DNA from: DASWHR01 sp036398095
GTDB lineage: Bacteria; Actinomycetota; AC-67
Reading direction: 5' to 3'
NCBI GenBank assembly: GCA_036398095.1
Contig: DASWHR010000027.1
Span: 9,617-73,616, forward strand
Length of the DNA: 64,000 nt
Shown here: positions 62,789 through 64,000 of the stretch, piece after piece
Numbering within the stretch: the first letter of the stretch is position 1
How the letters are laid out: each line of letters starts with the position of its first letter
Translations under genes and position numbers: made by a program
Notes under the pieces: generated by a model
What the model was told of the DNA's origin: nothing
Databases searched by the model: none
What the model saw: only the letters and a program-made list of their open reading frames with translations

Positions 62789-62911
62789 CGGAGCGCGTGG
62801 CTTAATTCGATGCAAAGCGAAGAACCTTACCTGGGCTTGACATGCACGTAGTAGGAACCAGAAATGGAACCGGCCCGTAAAGTCGGGTGCGTGCACAGGT
62901 GCTGCATGGCT

Positions 62912-63217
62912 AATCGACGATTGGCCCCCGGGGGAGCAATTCCCCGTGGAAACACCGGCTCATATCGGTGAAACCCAAGCTGTCATACGGCTCCAGTAGC
63001 GTATGAAGCGTGCGGGCAATACCGAGGGAAGTCCTTGTCACATCAACGTCAGCGGCATTTCAACGAGGCCGTGGCGAGGACCCTGTAGAGACTGCAATGG
63101 CATCACTCCCTGGGAGCGATCCCAAATTTATGGGTGGTGCAATACGCCGGCCCCAACTCTTCTGACGAGTTGGGTGAATGTATAGTCCTGACCCACTGAT
63201 GAGGTGGGAGCGATCAG
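62912..63217 (+). ncRNA. Group I intron 1 in 16S rRNA (after E. coli U1060)
   Basis: This 306-nt insertion splits the universal ATGGCT|GTCGTCAGCT segment (E. coli 1055-1070). The exon ends in U (62911) and the intron ends in G (63217), as group I splicing requires. The exon GGCT pairs with intron GGCC at 62923-62926 (P1, with U-G at the splice site). R-like GTAGAGACTGCA (63084-63096) and S-like AATGTATAGTCC (63175-63188) can form P7; the P8 (CCAACTC/GAGTTGG) and P9 (CCCAC/GTGGG) hairpins flank S. No homing endonuclease ORF. Confidence 0.85.
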
Positions 63218-63272
<55 letters not shown>

Positions 63273-63526
63273 CGCCCTTTGTTGCCAGCGGATAATGCCG
63301 GGCACTCGAGGGGGACTGCCGGCGAGAAGCCGGAGGAAGGAGGGGATGACGTCAAGTCCTCATGGCCCTTACGTCCAGGGCTGCACACGCGCTACAATGG
63401 TCGGTACAATCGGTTGCCAACTCGCAAGAGTACAGCCAATCCGAAAAAGCCGGTCGTAGTTCGGATTGGGGTCTGCAACTCGACCCCATGAAGTTGGAGT
63501 CGCTAGTAATCGCCGATCAGCATGCG

Positions 63527-63571
<45 letters not shown>

Positions 63572-63657
63572 CTGAAAGTTGGCAACACATGAAGCCGGTG
63601 GCCCAACCGCAAGGAGGGAGCCGTCGAGTGTGGGGTTGGCGATTGGGACGAAGTCGT

Positions 63658-63924
63658 AAGTCAGTTGCGACCCTCGCCGGCAACGGCGAGTGAAAAACTT
63701 GGCTATATGCTGGAAACCCCGTGTATCCGTCCGGTACCGGCGCTGCCTTTCGCGGCCGCGTCGGTGAAAATCCGGCGGTGCGGACAATCAGCAGGGAAGT
63801 CGGGACGCCCTCCAAAGGCGCAACCTTGACCCCTCAGAGACCACACGCCGAGCCCCTGCCCTCTCCTGAAGAGATGCAGGGTGAAGATATGGTCCACGCC
63901 CCATGGCGACATGGGGACCACGTG
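63658..63924 (+). ncRNA. Group I intron 2 in 16S rRNA (after E. coli U1498)
   Basis: This 267-nt insertion splits AAGTCGT|AACAAGGTAG at U1498, the 1492R primer site. Exon GTCGT pairs perfectly with intron GCGAC (63667-63671) as P1, with U-G at the splice. Q-like ACAATCAGCAGGGAAG (63784-63799), R-like CTCAGAGACCACACG (63833-63847) and S-like GAAGATATGGTCC (63883-63895) are clear. P7 carries ACC/GGT in place of the usual ACU/AGU, a compensatory change. P8 (CCCTGC/GCAGGG) and P9 (CCCCAT/ATGGGG) are present. The intron ends in G (63924). No ORF of note. Confidence 0.88.
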
Positions 63925-63974
<50 letters not shown>

Positions 63975-64000
63975 AGATACGTCACTCCTTAAATCTGGGT

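Noticed and set aside
63003..63185. 60-codon open frame within 16S intron 1, possible homing endonuclease
   Set aside because: Too short and no LAGLIDADG, GIY-YIG or HNH motif; it overlaps core intron structure.

Overview
The window is high-GC chromosomal DNA from a bacterium that is very probably an actinobacterium (Actinomycetota), apparently a deep-branching or uncultured one. This is inferred from family content: a DUF222/HNH (13E12-type) protein, two mycothiol-dependent (MDMPI-type) DinB-fold proteins, an F420-type LLM oxidoreductase, a TIGR03668-like FMN/F420 protein, a MarP-type membrane serine protease, a DUF1918 protein, CadI, and the phosphatase/DUF3090/SCO1664 trio. Genes are packed tightly. 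Many neighbours share ATGA or GTGA stop/start overlaps, convergent genes share stop codons, and GTG or TTG starts are common. No phage, CRISPR array, complete IS or tRNA gene was found.

Layout. 0-13 kb: ArsR/CadI metalloid module, a lipoprotein ending in a Hint (intein-like) fold, a PYROXD2-like oxidoreductase, an HD-GYP protein, TetR with a divergent amidohydrolase, a cupredoxin, an ECF sigma factor with a membrane partner, and a DUF222/HNH gene. 13-24 kb: DM13 remnant, aconitase, LamG surface protein, LarA-like protein and two secreted S15-type hydrolases. 24-28 kb (minus strand): DsbB-like and TlpA-like thiol pair, glycerophosphodiesterase, lysyl oxidase, then IF-1 with an unusual basic N-terminal extension and a terminator hairpin in its leader. 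28-36 kb: LLM oxidoreductase, lipoprotein, FIST sensor, the phosphatase/DUF3090/SCO1664 operon, a second ECF sigma/anti-sigma pair with a 34-residue triple repeat, and a surface protein ending in a sortase-like signal. 36-53 kb: fumarase, acyl-CoA synthetase, a 117-bp MITE-like element between convergent genes, PQQ-type dehydrogenase, class V aminotransferase, malic enzyme, GAF histidine kinase, RIO kinase preceded by a 20-codon mini-ORF, and an MFS exporter. 53-58 kb: LysR, CitE-like CoA-ester lyase, acyl-CoA dehydrogenase and MaoC hydratase, a likely acyl-CoA/dicarboxylate module. 58-61.5 kb: MarP protease, ThiI, a coiled-coil protein and a DUF1918 protein. 61.5-64 kb: promoter, leader and complete 16S rRNA gene.

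The standout is the 16S rRNA gene. It is 2117 bp because two insertions (306 and 267 bp) interrupt conserved decoding-region sequence after E. coli positions U1060 and U1498. Both have the hallmarks of group I self-splicing introns: exon U before the 5' splice site, terminal G, internal guide pairing to the 5' exon, R and S elements, and P8 and P9 hairpins. Neither encodes a homing endonuclease. Removing them leaves 1544 nt, a normal 16S length. The second intron splits the binding site of the common 1492R primer, so PCR surveys would tend to miss this organism.

Much of the rest encodes exported proteins (cupredoxins, lysyl oxidase, LamG, beta-propellers, S15 hydrolases) together with a thiol-oxidation pair, which suggests a cell that invests heavily in its envelope and surface. 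Central carbon genes (aconitase, fumarase, malic enzyme, acyl-CoA synthetase, acyl-CoA dehydrogenase, CitE-like lyase, MaoC) point to heterotrophic use of organic and fatty acids.
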